This document shows, piece by piece, positions 10,012 through 20,004 of a stretch of 64,000 nt of DNA. The stretch's first letter is position 1; each line of letters opens with the position of its first letter. This DNA comes from Nevskia sp. (GTDB lineage: Bacteria > Pseudomonadota > Gammaproteobacteria > Nevskiales > Nevskiaceae), in assembly GCA_028291645.1 (NCBI GenBank), contig JAQGNU010000089.1, forward strand, positions 1 to 64,000, written 5' to 3'. The translations under genes and the position numbers were made by a program. A model generated the notes under the pieces. The model ran no database searches. It saw only the letters and a program-made list of their open reading frames with translations, and had not been told where the DNA came from.

Positions 10012-13000
10012 TCAGCTCGTGGGATTTGAATCGTGCCCAATGCGTCGTCGATGGATAAGGAAGTAAGCGGCGGGCAAGAGCAACATCGAAAGAATCGGTG
10101 CGGTGATCATGCCGCCGACCATCGGCGCCGCGATGCGGCGCATGACCTCGGCGCCGGTGCCGCCTCCAAACATGATTGGCAGCAGGCCGGCGACGATCAC
10201 CGCGACGGTCATCGCCTTCGGGCGGACGCGCAGGACTGCGCCCTCTTCGATTGCTTCGGTCAAGTCGGCCTCGGAATGGAATCGATCGGTCCGGCGCCGC
10301 TTCTCGATGGCTTGATCAAGATAGATCAGCATGATCACGCCGAACTCGGCCGCGACACCCGCCAGCGCGATGAAGCCGATCGCCGAAGCGATCGAGAAGT
10401 TGTAGCCGAGGACATACAGCAGCCACAAGCCACCGACCAGTGCGAACGGCAATGTCCCCATGATCAACGCCGCGGAGACGAAACTGCGGAAGCTCAGGTA
10501 GAGCAACACGAAGATGATCAGCAGCGTGAATGGCACCACCAACTGCAACTTCTTGGTCGCCCGTTCCAGATATTCGAACTGTCCCGACCAGGCGATCGAA
10601 TAGCCCGGAGGTAGTTCGACCCGTTCGCTGACGAGCTTCCGCGCGGCGCTCACGTAAGAGCCGAGGTCTCGACCGCTGATGTCGACATAGACCCAGCCGT
10701 TGAGCCTTGCATTCTCGCTGCGCAGCTGCGGTGGTCCATCGGTGACGACGAGATCGGCAACTGCGCCGAGCGTGGTGGTCGCACCCGCTGCAGTGACGAT
10801 GGGCAGCACGCGCAGCTTGTCGATCGAGTCGCGCAATTCGCGCGGATAGCGAATGTTGATCGGGAAGCGCTGCAAGCCCTCGACAGTCTCGCCGACATTT
10901 TCGCCGCCGATGGCGAGCGCTACGACTTGCTGTACGTCGGCCAGACTCAAGCCGAAGCGCGCCGCACGCACGCGGTCGATATGGATCTCGACATAGCGAC
11001 CGCCCTGGACGCGCTCCGCATAGGCGGATCGCGTACCCGGCACGTCCTTGAGCACGGTTTCGACCTGTTCGCCAATGCGCTCGATGACCTTCAGATCAGG
11101 CCCCGCGATCTTCACGCCGACCGGACTCTTGATGCCGGTCGACAGCATGTCGATGCGATTGCGGATCGGCTGCACCCATAGATTGGCAAGGCCCGGAATG
11201 TTCAGCGCCGCATTCATTTCGTTGATCAGCTGATCCTGGGTCTTGCCGCTCGGCCACTCGGAGCGCGGCTTGAAACGGATCGTGGTTTCGAACATTTCCA
11301 GCCCTGCCGGATCAGTCGCGGTTTCGGCGCGGCCGACCTTGCCGAACACGCGCTCGACTTCCGGAAACTGCATCAGCATCTTGTCGGTCTGCTGCAGCAG
11401 TTGTGATGCCTTGTCGGCGGAAAGACCCGGCAATGCCGACGGCATGTATAGCAGATCACCTTCGACCAAGGGCGGCATGAATTCGCTGCCAAGATTGGCG
11501 ATGGGGACGACGCTCAGCAGCAACAGCAGCGCGGCGATCAGCAGTGTGGTTTTCGGAAAGCGCAACACCACGCTCAGCAGCGGACGATACAGCGCGATCA
11601 ACATCCGATTGAGCGGATTGCTGCGCTCATCGGGGATGCGGCCGCGGATGAAATAGAACATCAGCACCGGAATCAGGGTGACGGCGAGTCCCGCTGCAGC
11701 GGCCATCGAATAGGTCTTAGTAAACGCCAGCGGCCCGAACAGCTTGCCTTCCTGCGCTTCCAGCGTGAACACCGGCACGAAGCTCAGCGTGATGATCAGC
11801 AGGCTGAAGAACAGCGCGGGGCCGACTTCGGCCGCGGCATCGCCGATCAGCTTTGTCTGCTCGGCAATCGTCGGCTTGCGATCCGGATGCGCGTGATTCC
11901 AGGCTTCGACATGCTTGTGCGCGTTCTCGATCATCACCACCGCGGCGTCGACCATCGCGCCAATCGCGATGGCGATGCCGCCGAGCGACATGATGTTGGC
12001 GTTGACGCCTTGCCAGTTTATCACCGAGAAGGCCGCGACGATGCCAAGCGGCAAGCTGATGATGGCAACCAGCGCCGAGCGCAAATGGAACAGGAACAAT
12101 GCGCAGACCAGTGTGACGACAACGAACTCCTCGATCAGCCGGTCGCGCAAGGTGGCTACCGAGTTATGGATCAGTTCGGAACGATCGTAGGTCGGCACAA
12201 TCTCCACGCCTTTCGGAAGGCCTTGCTGCAGGCTTGCGATCTTCGCCTTCACCGCATCGATCGTCTCCAATGCATTCTTGCCGGCGCGCATGACGATGAC
12301 GCCGCCGACCGCTTCGCCCTTGCCGTCGAGTTCGGTAATGCCGCGGCGAATCTCCGGACCGATCTGAATCCTGGCGACATCGCCCAGCAGAATCGGCGTA
12401 CCACTCGCGCCGAGACCGACAGGCACCGTGCGGAAATCGTCGAGCGTTCTCAAATAGCCCGTCGCCCGTACCGCGTATTCCGCTTCGCCCAATTCCAATA
12501 CAGAGCCGCCGGTCTCGTTGTTCGAATCGCGCAGCGCCTGCTTGACCTTATCGATGCCGATGTTGAGGGCACGCATGCGATCGGGATCGAGCACGACTTG
12601 ATATTGCTTGACCAGGCCGCCGACGCTCGCGACCTCGGCCACGTTCGGCACGCTCTTCAGTTCGTACTTGAGAAACCAATCCTGCAGCGCACGTAGCTGC
12701 GAGATGTCGTAGTGACCGCCGCGATCGACCAGCGCGTACTCGTAAATCCAGCCGACGCCGGTGCCATCCGGCCCCAGCGTCGGCTTCGCCGACGGCGGCA
12801 ATCGACCGGTGACCTGATTGAGATACTCAAGCACGCGTGAGCGCGCCCAGTACAGATCGGTCTTGTCGTCGAAGATGATGTAGACGTAGGAGTCGCCGAA
12901 GAACGAATAGCCGCGCACCGTGCGTGCGCCGGGCACCGACAGCATCGTCGTCGTCAGCGGATAGGTCACCTGATCCTCGACCACCTGCGGCGCCTGGCCG

Positions 13001-13161
13001 GCGAACTCGGTGCGGATGATCACCTGGGTATCGGACAAATCGGGCAGCGCATCGAGCGGTGTCGATAGCGTTGCGTGCACTCCCCAAGCCGTGAGGATCA
13101 GTGTCCCCATGAGTACCAGGAAGCGGTTCTGGATCGACCAGCGAATCAGGGCGGCAAGCAT
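10012..13161 (-). CDS. cusA: CusA/CzcA-family heavy-metal RND efflux pump
   Basis: 1049 aa; [42 protein letters not shown] transmembrane architecture. Confidence 0.95.
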   Translation of the reverse strand: MLAALIRWSIQNRFLVLMGTLILTAWGVHATLSTPLDALPDLSDTQVIIRTEFAGQAPQVVEDQVTYPLTTTMLSVPGARTVRGYSFFGDSYVYIIFDDKTDLYWARSRVLEYLNQVTGRLPPSAKPTLGPDGTGVGWIYEYALVDRGGHYDISQLRALQDWFLKYELKSVPNVAEVASVGGLVKQYQVVLDPDRMRALNIGIDKVKQALRDSNNETGGSVLELGEAEYAVRATGYLRTLDDFRTVPVGLGASGTPILLGDVARIQIGPEIRRGITELDGKGEAVGGVIVMRAGKNALETIDAVKAKIASLQQGLPKGVEIVPTYDRSELIHNSVATLRDRLIEEFVVVTLVCALFLFHLRSALVAIISLPLGIVAAFSVINWQGVNANIMSLGGIAIAIGAMVDAAVVMIENAHKHVEAWNHAHPDRKPTIAEQTKLIGDAAAEVGPALFFSLLIITLSFVPVFTLEAQEGKLFGPLAFTKTYSMAAAAGLAVTLIPVLMFYFIRGRIPDERSNPLNRMLIALYRPLLSVVLRFPKTTLLIAALLLLLSVVPIANLGSEFMPPLVEGDLLYMPSALPGLSADKASQLLQQTDKMLMQFPEVERVFGKVGRAETATDPAGLEMFETTIRFKPRSEWPSGKTQDQLINEMNAALNIPGLANLWVQPIRNRIDMLSTGIKSPVGVKIAGPDLKVIERIGEQVETVLKDVPGTRSAYAERVQGGRYVEIHIDRVRAARFGLSLADVQQVVALAIGGENVGETVEGLQRFPINIRYPRELRDSIDKLRVLPIVTAAGATTTLGAVADLVVTDGPPQLRSENARLNGWVYVDISGRDLGSYVSAARKLVSERVELPPGYSIAWSGQFEYLERATKKLQLVVPFTLLIIFVLLYLSFRSFVSAALIMGTLPFALVGGLWLLYVLGYNFSIASAIGFIALAGVAAEFGVIMLIYLDQAIEKRRRTDRFHSEADLTEAIEEGAVLRVRPKAMTVAVIVAGLLPIMFGGGTGAEVMRRIAAPMVGGMITAPILSMLLLPAAYFLIHRRRIGHDSNPTS

Positions 13162-13162
13162 G

Positions 13163-14470
13163 TCAGCGCGCCTCGCTCGGTGCCGGCATCAGCTTGTGAT
13201 CGGTAAAGCTTGAAGCACCATCGGGGCCACCGAGGTTCTCGAAAGCACCGCGCAGGTTCGCTTCCGAATCGATCAGGAACTGACCCGACGCCACGACCTG
13301 TTGTCCGCGACTTAAACCTTCGACGATTTCCGACTTGCCGGCGTACTCGGCGCCGACGCGCACCAGCGTCGGCTGGAAGTGACTCGCATCGTCGGCGATG
13401 ACGACGACGCTGCGTGCGCCGGTTTTGATGACCGCCTCGGTCGGCACCATCAGAACCTGCTCTTTGGGTGTGCCCAGTAAACGCACGCTGGCGAACATGC
13501 CCGGACGCAAATGTTGGCCGCTGTTCTTGATGACCAAGCGCAGTTTCAGCGTGCGGGTCGCCGTGCTCAGTTCCGGATAAAGGAAATCGACGCTGCCTTC
13601 GAAACGTTCTTCAGGCAAGGCCGGCACTTCGGTGGTCGCGCGATCGCCGGCCTTGATCCAGGCCGCCTGCGTCTCCGGCACGTCGACATTGATCCAGACG
13701 GTGTCGAGGGCAGCCAACTGGAACAGCATCGTTCCAGGCTGTACGGCTGCGCCCTGGCGCACACCGAGTTCCATCACATAACCGTCGACAGGCGCGTAGT
13801 AGCCGATGCGTCGCTCGGCCTGCCGCGTCTGTTCAACGCGGGCGATCTGCGCTTCGGCGAGACCGAACAGCTGCAAGCGCTGATGTGCCGCATGGATGAG
13901 ATTCGCATCGCCCGAGCCGAGTGCGATGACGAATTCCTGCTGCGCGGCGAGCAGCTCGGGCGAATACACGCTGGCGAGCAGTTGTCCGCGTCGCACCGGA
14001 TCACCGACCGCGCGCACCGCCAATTGCTCGACCCAACCCGAAGCACGCACCTGTACGGCTTCGATGCGACGCTCATCGATGGCGACGGTGCCAACCGTAT
14101 CGACCACTCGTGCGAACTGGCCCTGCTCGACCGAGGCCAGTCGCACGCCGAGGTTTTGCACGACGCGCGGATCAATTGCGACGGCGCCGGCAGTCGCAGT
14201 GCCGCCCGCGGTATCTGCCTCAGGCATCCGCGGCACCAACTGCATGTCCATGAACGGCGACTTGCCGGCATGGTCGAAATGCTGGTTCGGGACCATAGGG
14301 TCGTACCAGTACAAGGGCTTGTGATCGCCGGGGGTGGTGTCGACGGGTGCCGATGCGGCGGTGTGATCGGGCGCAAGCAAAGCGTGCCGGTGATGAATCA
14401 ACACGTAGCCCAACACAGCGCTGCCGATCAGCAGTACGCCCAACAATGGCAGCTTGAATTTGCGATTCAT
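13163..14470 (-). CDS. cusB: CusB-type periplasmic adaptor with N-terminal heavy-metal-binding segment
   Basis: [29 protein letters not shown] and membrane-fusion-protein layout; adjacent to cusA. Confidence 0.93.
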   Translation of the reverse strand: MNRKFKLPLLGVLLIGSAVLGYVLIHHRHALLAPDHTAASAPVDTTPGDHKPLYWYDPMVPNQHFDHAGKSPFMDMQLVPRMPEADTAGGTATAGAVAIDPRVVQNLGVRLASVEQGQFARVVDTVGTVAIDERRIEAVQVRASGWVEQLAVRAVGDPVRRGQLLASVYSPELLAAQQEFVIALGSGDANLIHAAHQRLQLFGLAEAQIARVEQTRQAERRIGYYAPVDGYVMELGVRQGAAVQPGTMLFQLAALDTVWINVDVPETQAAWIKAGDRATTEVPALPEERFEGSVDFLYPELSTATRTLKLRLVIKNSGQHLRPGMFASVRLLGTPKEQVLMVPTEAVIKTGARSVVVIADDASHFQPTLVRVGAEYAGKSEIVEGLSRGQQVVASGQFLIDSEANLRGAFENLGGPDGASSFTDHKLMPAPSEAR

Positions 14471-15849
14471 CGGGCGGCTCCGAATGTGGCGGTGAAATAT
14501 TGAAGGCGCACTTGGGCGCGCGCGGTTTCAACGGCGAGTGCAAGGCCTTGCAACTGCGTGTCCAGCAGACTGCGCCGCGCCAGAAGTACGGCATCGAAGC
14601 TGCCGCGGCCCGCGGCGTAAGCACTTTGTGCCGCGGCGATGCGGCGTCCTGCATCGGGAATGATGTCGCTGTCGAACGTCGTGGTGCGCTCACGTCCGTG
14701 ATGCCAATCGATGTAGTCCTCGGTCGCCTGCGCGTGAAGTTCGCGCTGTGCATCGGCTTTGCGATCGCGGGCGGCGTCGGATTGCTTCAGTGCGGCTGAG
14801 AGATCGCGGTCCTGGCGATTTCCGGTGAACAACGGCAGGTCCATCGAGACCTGGATACCGGCAAAGTCCGAATACGCCGCTCGGTAGCCGAAGTAGCCTT
14901 CGATCGAGAAGTCGGATTTGTACGCCTGACGTGCGAGTTTTACGTCGGCTTCCGAAACGTCTACCTGCTTCTCAAGACCCGCAACCATCGGATGCCGATC
15001 TACGGCTGCAGTGAGCAAGGGAAACTCGACCGGTGCCGGAATCGCATCCAGATCGCCCGCGAGCGGACGACGGGCCGCATCGCCAATCCAGCGCGACAGC
15101 GCGGCGCGCAGCCGTTCAACGTGATGAACCCAGTCCTGTTCTTTGTCGTTGACCAGGCCCGCCTCGACCCTGGCCGCGAGCCAGTCCGCCTGTGACGCAC
15201 GGCCACTGCGGTAATCGCTCTCCAGCGACTGCAACTGCAGCGCAGATTCCTCAGCGAGCGCGTGCGTCAACCTCAGTGCATGTTCGGCCTCGAACACATC
15301 GAGCCACGCCAAAGCCGCATCGCGGCCGATCTCGCGGCGATTGTCTTCCAGTCCCAGACGACCGACCGCAGCTTCAAGCCGTTTACGTTCGCCCTTGAGG
15401 CGTCGCTTATCGGCCCGTGGGAAGTCCTGGCTGAGCCCCACCGAGAACATGGTGAAATTGTCGTCGCGCACGCTGAAGGATTCGCGCGTATCGACCGGCA
15501 AATCCTTGATGCCGGCAATGAGCTTCGGGTCCGGCAACTGCGCGGCCGACACTGCGAGTTCTTCGTCGGCTGCGATCGATGCTTCGCGGCCGCTCAGCAG
15601 AGGCTGATCGGTCAGCGCCAATGTGCTGGCATCGCCAATCGATAGCGGCGTGCCCGCGCCGATCGCCGCCGCGTCGAATGGATGCTCGTGCGCGAGCGGA
15701 TCGGTCGGCAGATTGGCGGCTTGGGTCGAGACCGTGAGCAACACTGCGAAGACAAACAGACACGGCCGCTGCAACGGCGCATGCCGCATCGATGGATGCT
15801 GAAACATTGGGGGGTGCCTCTTAACGATTCGATGGTCGGGTTCGGCCAC
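14467..15849 (-). CDS. TolC-family outer membrane efflux protein (CusC-like)
   Basis: Position in operon; EAxLxxxxxxxxAQLPDPKL and paired helical repeats; 4-bp overlap with cusB. Confidence 0.88.
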   Translation of the reverse strand: MAEPDHRIVKRHPPMFQHPSMRHAPLQRPCLFVFAVLLTVSTQAANLPTDPLAHEHPFDAAAIGAGTPLSIGDASTLALTDQPLLSGREASIAADEELAVSAAQLPDPKLIAGIKDLPVDTRESFSVRDDNFTMFSVGLSQDFPRADKRRLKGERKRLEAAVGRLGLEDNRREIGRDAALAWLDVFEAEHALRLTHALAEESALQLQSLESDYRSGRASQADWLAARVEAGLVNDKEQDWVHHVERLRAALSRWIGDAARRPLAGDLDAIPAPVEFPLLTAAVDRHPMVAGLEKQVDVSEADVKLARQAYKSDFSIEGYFGYRAAYSDFAGIQVSMDLPLFTGNRQDRDLSAALKQSDAARDRKADAQRELHAQATEDYIDWHHGRERTTTFDSDIIPDAGRRIAAAQSAYAAGRGSFDAVLLARRSLLDTQLQGLALAVETARAQVRLQYFTATFGAAR

Positions 15850-15905
15850 GGCGGCCGAACGCGGGAACAGCTGCGGCTCAAATCAAGAGCCGCCAGACCA
15901 TCGAT

Positions 15906-16343
15906 CTACAAGCGCAGTCGCGCTGTCAGCAGGTATTGCGGGCGAACCCGATATTGATCGCTGCCGGGGCGTGCATAGAGCGGACGCCGATCGCCGCTGT
16001 CGAATGCCGCTGGCCGGAAGTGTGATTCGATTGCGGCGACCGGCAATGATTCGATGGAGCCGTCACGCGCGGGATATCCCAGGGATGCCGTCGCGGTCGC
16101 GTGACTCAGCGGGGCATCAGTCGACGTCACCACTTCGCAGCATGGATGCCCGACGACGCTCTCCGGGCATTGATCCTTGCTGTCGCTGGGGCAGCAGCAA
16201 TGCGCCATCGCAGCGCCCGGCATCATCGCGCAGGCAAACGCAGTCCTGGCCTGAGCCGTCAGGCTCAGCAGAATCATGAGTGCTGCAATGAAACGACGGA
16301 ACCGCATGGTTAAATCGATCGATCCTGTGCTGAAGCGCGCCAA
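15906..16343 (-). CDS. Small Cys/Met/His-containing secreted protein upstream of the cus genes
   Basis: Signal-peptide-like MRFRRFIAALMILLSLTAQARTAFA followed by CAMMPGAAMAHCCCPSDSKDQCPES. Confidence 0.6.
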   Translation of the reverse strand: MARFSTGSIDLTMRFRRFIAALMILLSLTAQARTAFACAMMPGAAMAHCCCPSDSKDQCPESVVGHPCCEVVTSTDAPLSHATATASLGYPARDGSIESLPVAAIESHFRPAAFDSGDRRPLYARPGSDQYRVRPQYLLTARLRL

Positions 16344-16582
16344 GCCCGGTTAGGCGTGGTGCGTAACTCTATCGTGAATCAGTTCCCTAAAAATTTCTCC
16401 GTCTCCGGGTCCAGTTGTCATGCCCAATCGTCCGATTTCCAGTGGGCTCGAGATTGATGGCGCCTCAATACTAAGGTCTGGACCCAGGTCCAGAGTCAAG
16501 TCGGAACTGCTCCGAAGCCATGTCACGCGCTCGCGTTGCGGATCGAAGCCAGCCGCTCGCGACCAATCGATATAGGCGCCGA

Positions 16583-17089
16583 TCAGGCTTCCAGCGCGAA
16601 TAGCGGCGCCGCGCTGCGCGCTTCCAATGCGAGCAGTTGTCGCTTGCGTTCGAGTCCGCCGGCATAACCGGTGAGGCTGCCGTCGGCACCGACGATGCGG
16701 TGGCAGGGCACGATGATGCTGAGCGGATTGCGTCCGGTCGCGGTGCCGGCGGCACGCACGCTGTCGGCGCGACCGACACGGCGCGCCAGTTCGCCGTAGC
16801 TGATGCGTTCGCCGTAGCCAACCGTCGAGATCGCCGACCACACCGCTTGCTGGAACGCTGTGCCGACGGCAGCCAATGGCAGCTCGAAGTGCTGCAGCTT
16901 GCCAGCGAAATAAGCCTTGAATTGTGCCGCGGCGTCGTTCAACACGGCATCGTTGGCGGTTTCGCGCCAGTCCGCTGCAATCGTCGGGAAATACTTCTGA
17001 TCGACGAAGTAGGTGCCGCTGAGTCCTTGCGCATTTGCGACCAGCAGCATCGTGCCGAGTGAGGTTTCGCAGTTTCGATAGTTGCTCAT
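16583..17089 (-). CDS. ogt: Methylated-DNA--[protein]-cysteine S-methyltransferase
   Basis: Active-site motif IIVPCHRIVGADGSLTGYAGGLERKRQLL. Confidence 0.95.
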   Translation of the reverse strand: MSNYRNCETSLGTMLLVANAQGLSGTYFVDQKYFPTIAADWRETANDAVLNDAAAQFKAYFAGKLQHFELPLAAVGTAFQQAVWSAISTVGYGERISYGELARRVGRADSVRAAGTATGRNPLSIIVPCHRIVGADGSLTGYAGGLERKRQLLALEARSAAPLFALEA

Positions 17090-17114
17090 GATCGTCCTCT
17101 TTAGTTTAAAAGTT

Positions 17115-18548
17115 TCAGTGTCCGCGCTGCCACAGGTGCATCACCGCGTAGGCGCGCCACGGCCGCCAGGCCTCGGCGGCGGCGAGCGCCTGCTTCGGCG
17201 TGGTGCCAAGCCCAAGCGCGCGCAGTACGCCGAGATCGCTGTGCGGAAAGGCGTCCGGCCAGGCCAGCGCACGCATCGCGATGTACTGCGCGGTCCATTC
17301 GCCGATGCCGGGCAGCGCGCGCAATTTCTCCAGCGTGCTGGCGACGTCGGCACCTGGCGACAGCACCAGTTCGCCGCTCGCCAGCGCGTTCGCCAGTGCC
17401 AGGATCGAACGCGCGCGTGCGGCGATGATGCCGAGCGCAGCGATGTGGTCGACCGTGCAGCTGGTGATGCGTTGCGGTGTCGGGAACGTCGTCGTCAGAT
17501 TTTCGAACGGCGTTTCGAGCTGGGTGCCGAACGCGGCAGCGAAACGTCCCGCCAGCGTGCGCGCGGCGGCCACCGAAATCTGCTGGCCGAGCACCGCGCG
17601 CACGCTCATCTCGAACGCATCGAACGCGCCCGGCATGCGTAGGCCGGGATTGCGAGCGAGCGTGCCGAGCACGGCGGCGATCTGATCCGGATGCGCCGAC
17701 AGATCCATCAGTTGCTTCACCCGCGCCAGTACCGGCGAGGCGACGCGCGCAAGACTGTCGGCGAGACGCACGCGTAGCGCGTGCTTGCACGGCACCGGCA
17801 TTACTTCGATCCAACCGATGTGCGACTGCGCATCGCGCTGCAGATGCACGACGCGCCGATACGTGTTGTCGTCGACCGCCTCGACGCCGAGCACGCAGCG
17901 CGCGCCGAGGAATTTCAGCAGCGCCGGCCAGTCGTATGGCGGCCGATAACTCAGTTCGAAGCTCAGCGTCTGCGGCAGCGCTTTACTGCTGCGCGACTTG
18001 CGCAGCTGTCCGGGATTGAGCCGGTAGCGCTGATGGAACAAGGCATTGAAGCGCCGCAGACTGCCGAAGCCGCTGGCGAAGGCGACCTCGGTGATCGGCA
18101 ACTGTGTGTCCGTCAGCAACCGCTTCGCCAGCAGCAGGCGCTGCGTTTGCGCGTAGGCCACCGGTGCGACGCCGAATTCGTTTTGAAATACGCGGCGCAG
18201 ATGACGATCGGTGACCCCGAGCTGTGCAGCGATGGCGTCGAGTCCGTCGTCGGCGAGCGCGCCGTCCTCGATCAGGCTCGCCGCCGCCTGTGCCAGACGA
18301 TGGCTCGCATCGACGCTGGCATTGCCCGGCGCCAGTTCCGGCCGGCAGCGCAGGCAAGGCCGGTAGCCGAGCGATTCCGCCGCCGCCGCGCTCGGAAAAT
18401 AGCGGCAGTTTTGCGCCTTCGGCGTCTTCGCCGTGCAGATCGGCCGGCAGTAAATGCGGGTCGACGATACGGCGACGAAGAAGCGTCCGTCGAAGCGCGC
18501 GTCGTGCGCCTTGACGGCGCGATAGCAAGTGGTCGGGTCGAGTTGCAT
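17115..18548 (-). CDS. alkA: Ada Zn-binding + AraC HTH + AlkA DNA-3-methyladenine glycosylase fusion
   Basis: N-terminal FFVAVSSTRIYCRPICTAKTP...CLRCRPE Ada motif; AraC HTH; HhH-GPD (LPGIGEWTAQYIAMRAL). Confidence 0.94.
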   Translation of the reverse strand: MQLDPTTCYRAVKAHDARFDGRFFVAVSSTRIYCRPICTAKTPKAQNCRYFPSAAAAESLGYRPCLRCRPELAPGNASVDASHRLAQAAASLIEDGALADDGLDAIAAQLGVTDRHLRRVFQNEFGVAPVAYAQTQRLLLAKRLLTDTQLPITEVAFASGFGSLRRFNALFHQRYRLNPGQLRKSRSSKALPQTLSFELSYRPPYDWPALLKFLGARCVLGVEAVDDNTYRRVVHLQRDAQSHIGWIEVMPVPCKHALRVRLADSLARVASPVLARVKQLMDLSAHPDQIAAVLGTLARNPGLRMPGAFDAFEMSVRAVLGQQISVAAARTLAGRFAAAFGTQLETPFENLTTTFPTPQRITSCTVDHIAALGIIAARARSILALANALASGELVLSPGADVASTLEKLRALPGIGEWTAQYIAMRALAWPDAFPHSDLGVLRALGLGTTPKQALAAAEAWRPWRAYAVMHLWQRGH

Positions 18549-18712
18549 GGCGCTATTAGACGCTCATCCGTGGATGTCGTCTCGCCGTTTTCGGACTTCG
18601 GAATCGTGGGCTTGTATGAATAGCAGTAGTGTGCGCTCCGCGCACAATGTGATGTGTACGTGGAGGAAGAGCGCTCGCTACGTTCGCTGCTAGGGGAAAC
18701 CTGAAAAGCATC

Positions 18713-18796
18713 GTCATGTCCGCGAAGGCGGGCATCCAGTTCTGGCGTGATCAGCGAAGTGAAAGAACGCTGGATTCCCGCCTTCGCGGGAATGAC
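18713..18796. repeat. REP-like inverted repeat
   Basis: GTCATGTCCGCGAAGGCGGGCATCCAG (18713..18739) vs reverse complement of 18770..18796, 24/27 identical. Confidence 0.85.
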
Positions 18797-18901
18797 AGAA
18801 ATATAGCGTGCTCTTCGCGCACGAATTGGATGTGTACTATTGGGCAAGGTCGTGCGTGAAGCGCACGCTACGCTTCCTACATCAGGGCGCTCTGCGAAAT
18901 C

Positions 18902-19696
18902 ATGCGTAAAGCTGAGGTGGATTTACCGATACTCCGCAAGCATGCGGAAAGACTCCACCTGACGGCTGACCGCGTATTGGAACGCGGGCTCAAAGGTGGA
19001 GTTTCCGATCACTTCGGCTTCATGTTGTTCAGCTTTCTAGTAAAGCAGCAAGAGCATGTTAGGTCGGTGCTTGTGTTGACCGACGCTGGGCAATATAGCG
19101 ATACGGCGTCGATTGCTCGAATCATGATCGAGGGGCTCTGCACATTGCTGTGGTGTGCCGCAGAACCTCAAGAGCGAGCATTGCAATGGAGAGCTTATGC
19201 CCTTGTTTCGGATTGGAGCGTGCTTCAAAAGAGGAAGGCTGCTGGCCAAGTTGTTGATCCGGATGTAGAGCAAGATTTGCGTGAGCGGCTCGCAGAATAT
19301 GGCCCAAAATACTTTACTAAGGCAGCTCGGAAAGGCGGGGCCGATACGCTCGATTTTCCCTACCAAAATACTTGGCATTTGAACGAAACCGGTCAGCCCA
19401 TAGGCAAAGGAACACTATTCGATTCGGTTCGTGGAAAGGAACTCTACTCTCTGTATGAAGATTTCTCGCAATGGATTCATTGGACACCCGCAGGACTAGG
19501 AGTACGAATTGAACATCAAGAAGATCGCACCTTTTACAATCCAAACGCATATTCAACCGCAGCGCAGGCACTAGCTGCCGCGGTTCAATCGATGTTGCAA
19601 ACCCTCGAATTGGTGTACGAACATTTTCGGATAGACAGTGAGCCAAGCCTAAAGACCCTCCAAGCCGAATATCTCAAGGATTTCCTGCCATCCTAA
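18902..19696 (+). CDS. DUF5677-like hypothetical protein
   Basis: 264-aa ORF; ARIMIEGLCTLLWCA pattern resembles DUF5677 proteins; low-GC relative to neighbours. Confidence 0.6.
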   Translation: MRKAEVDLPILRKHAERLHLTADRVLERGLKGGVSDHFGFMLFSFLVKQQEHVRSVLVLTDAGQYSDTASIARIMIEGLCTLLWCAAEPQERALQWRAYALVSDWSVLQKRKAAGQVVDPDVEQDLRERLAEYGPKYFTKAARKGGADTLDFPYQNTWHLNETGQPIGKGTLFDSVRGKELYSLYEDFSQWIHWTPAGLGVRIEHQEDRTFYNPNAYSTAAQALAAAVQSMLQTLELVYEHFRIDSEPSLKTLQAEYLKDFLPS

Positions 19697-19847
19697 AGTG
19701 TTGTCTCGTAAGCTCGCAGGTCGGAATGGCGCGGCGTTCCGCGGCATTTCCTTTGGTCATATTCCGACTTTCGCGGCTCGCCGATGGCGATCGTCGGGTT
19801 ACGCTTCGCTAACCCGACCTACTTGTACTGAACTCTCTTCATAAATC

Positions 19848-19985
19848 CCCTCTCCCCCGTGAACGTGGGGGAGAGGGCCAGGGAGAGGGGGTGTCTGAGC
19901 ACGCACTACCGTCCGGTGTTGAGACGATGCACGCCGGCGCCCCTCTCCCTAACCCTCTCCCCGCTACGCGGGGCGAGGGGACTTC
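19848..19985. repeat. Paired CCCTCTCCC REP-like palindromes
   Basis: CCCTCTCCCCCgtgaacgtgGGGGAGAGGG and GCCCCTCTCCCTAACCCTCTCCCC in opposite orientation. Confidence 0.8.
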
Positions 19986-20004
19986 CGTTGATTTCAGTTC
20001 GCGG

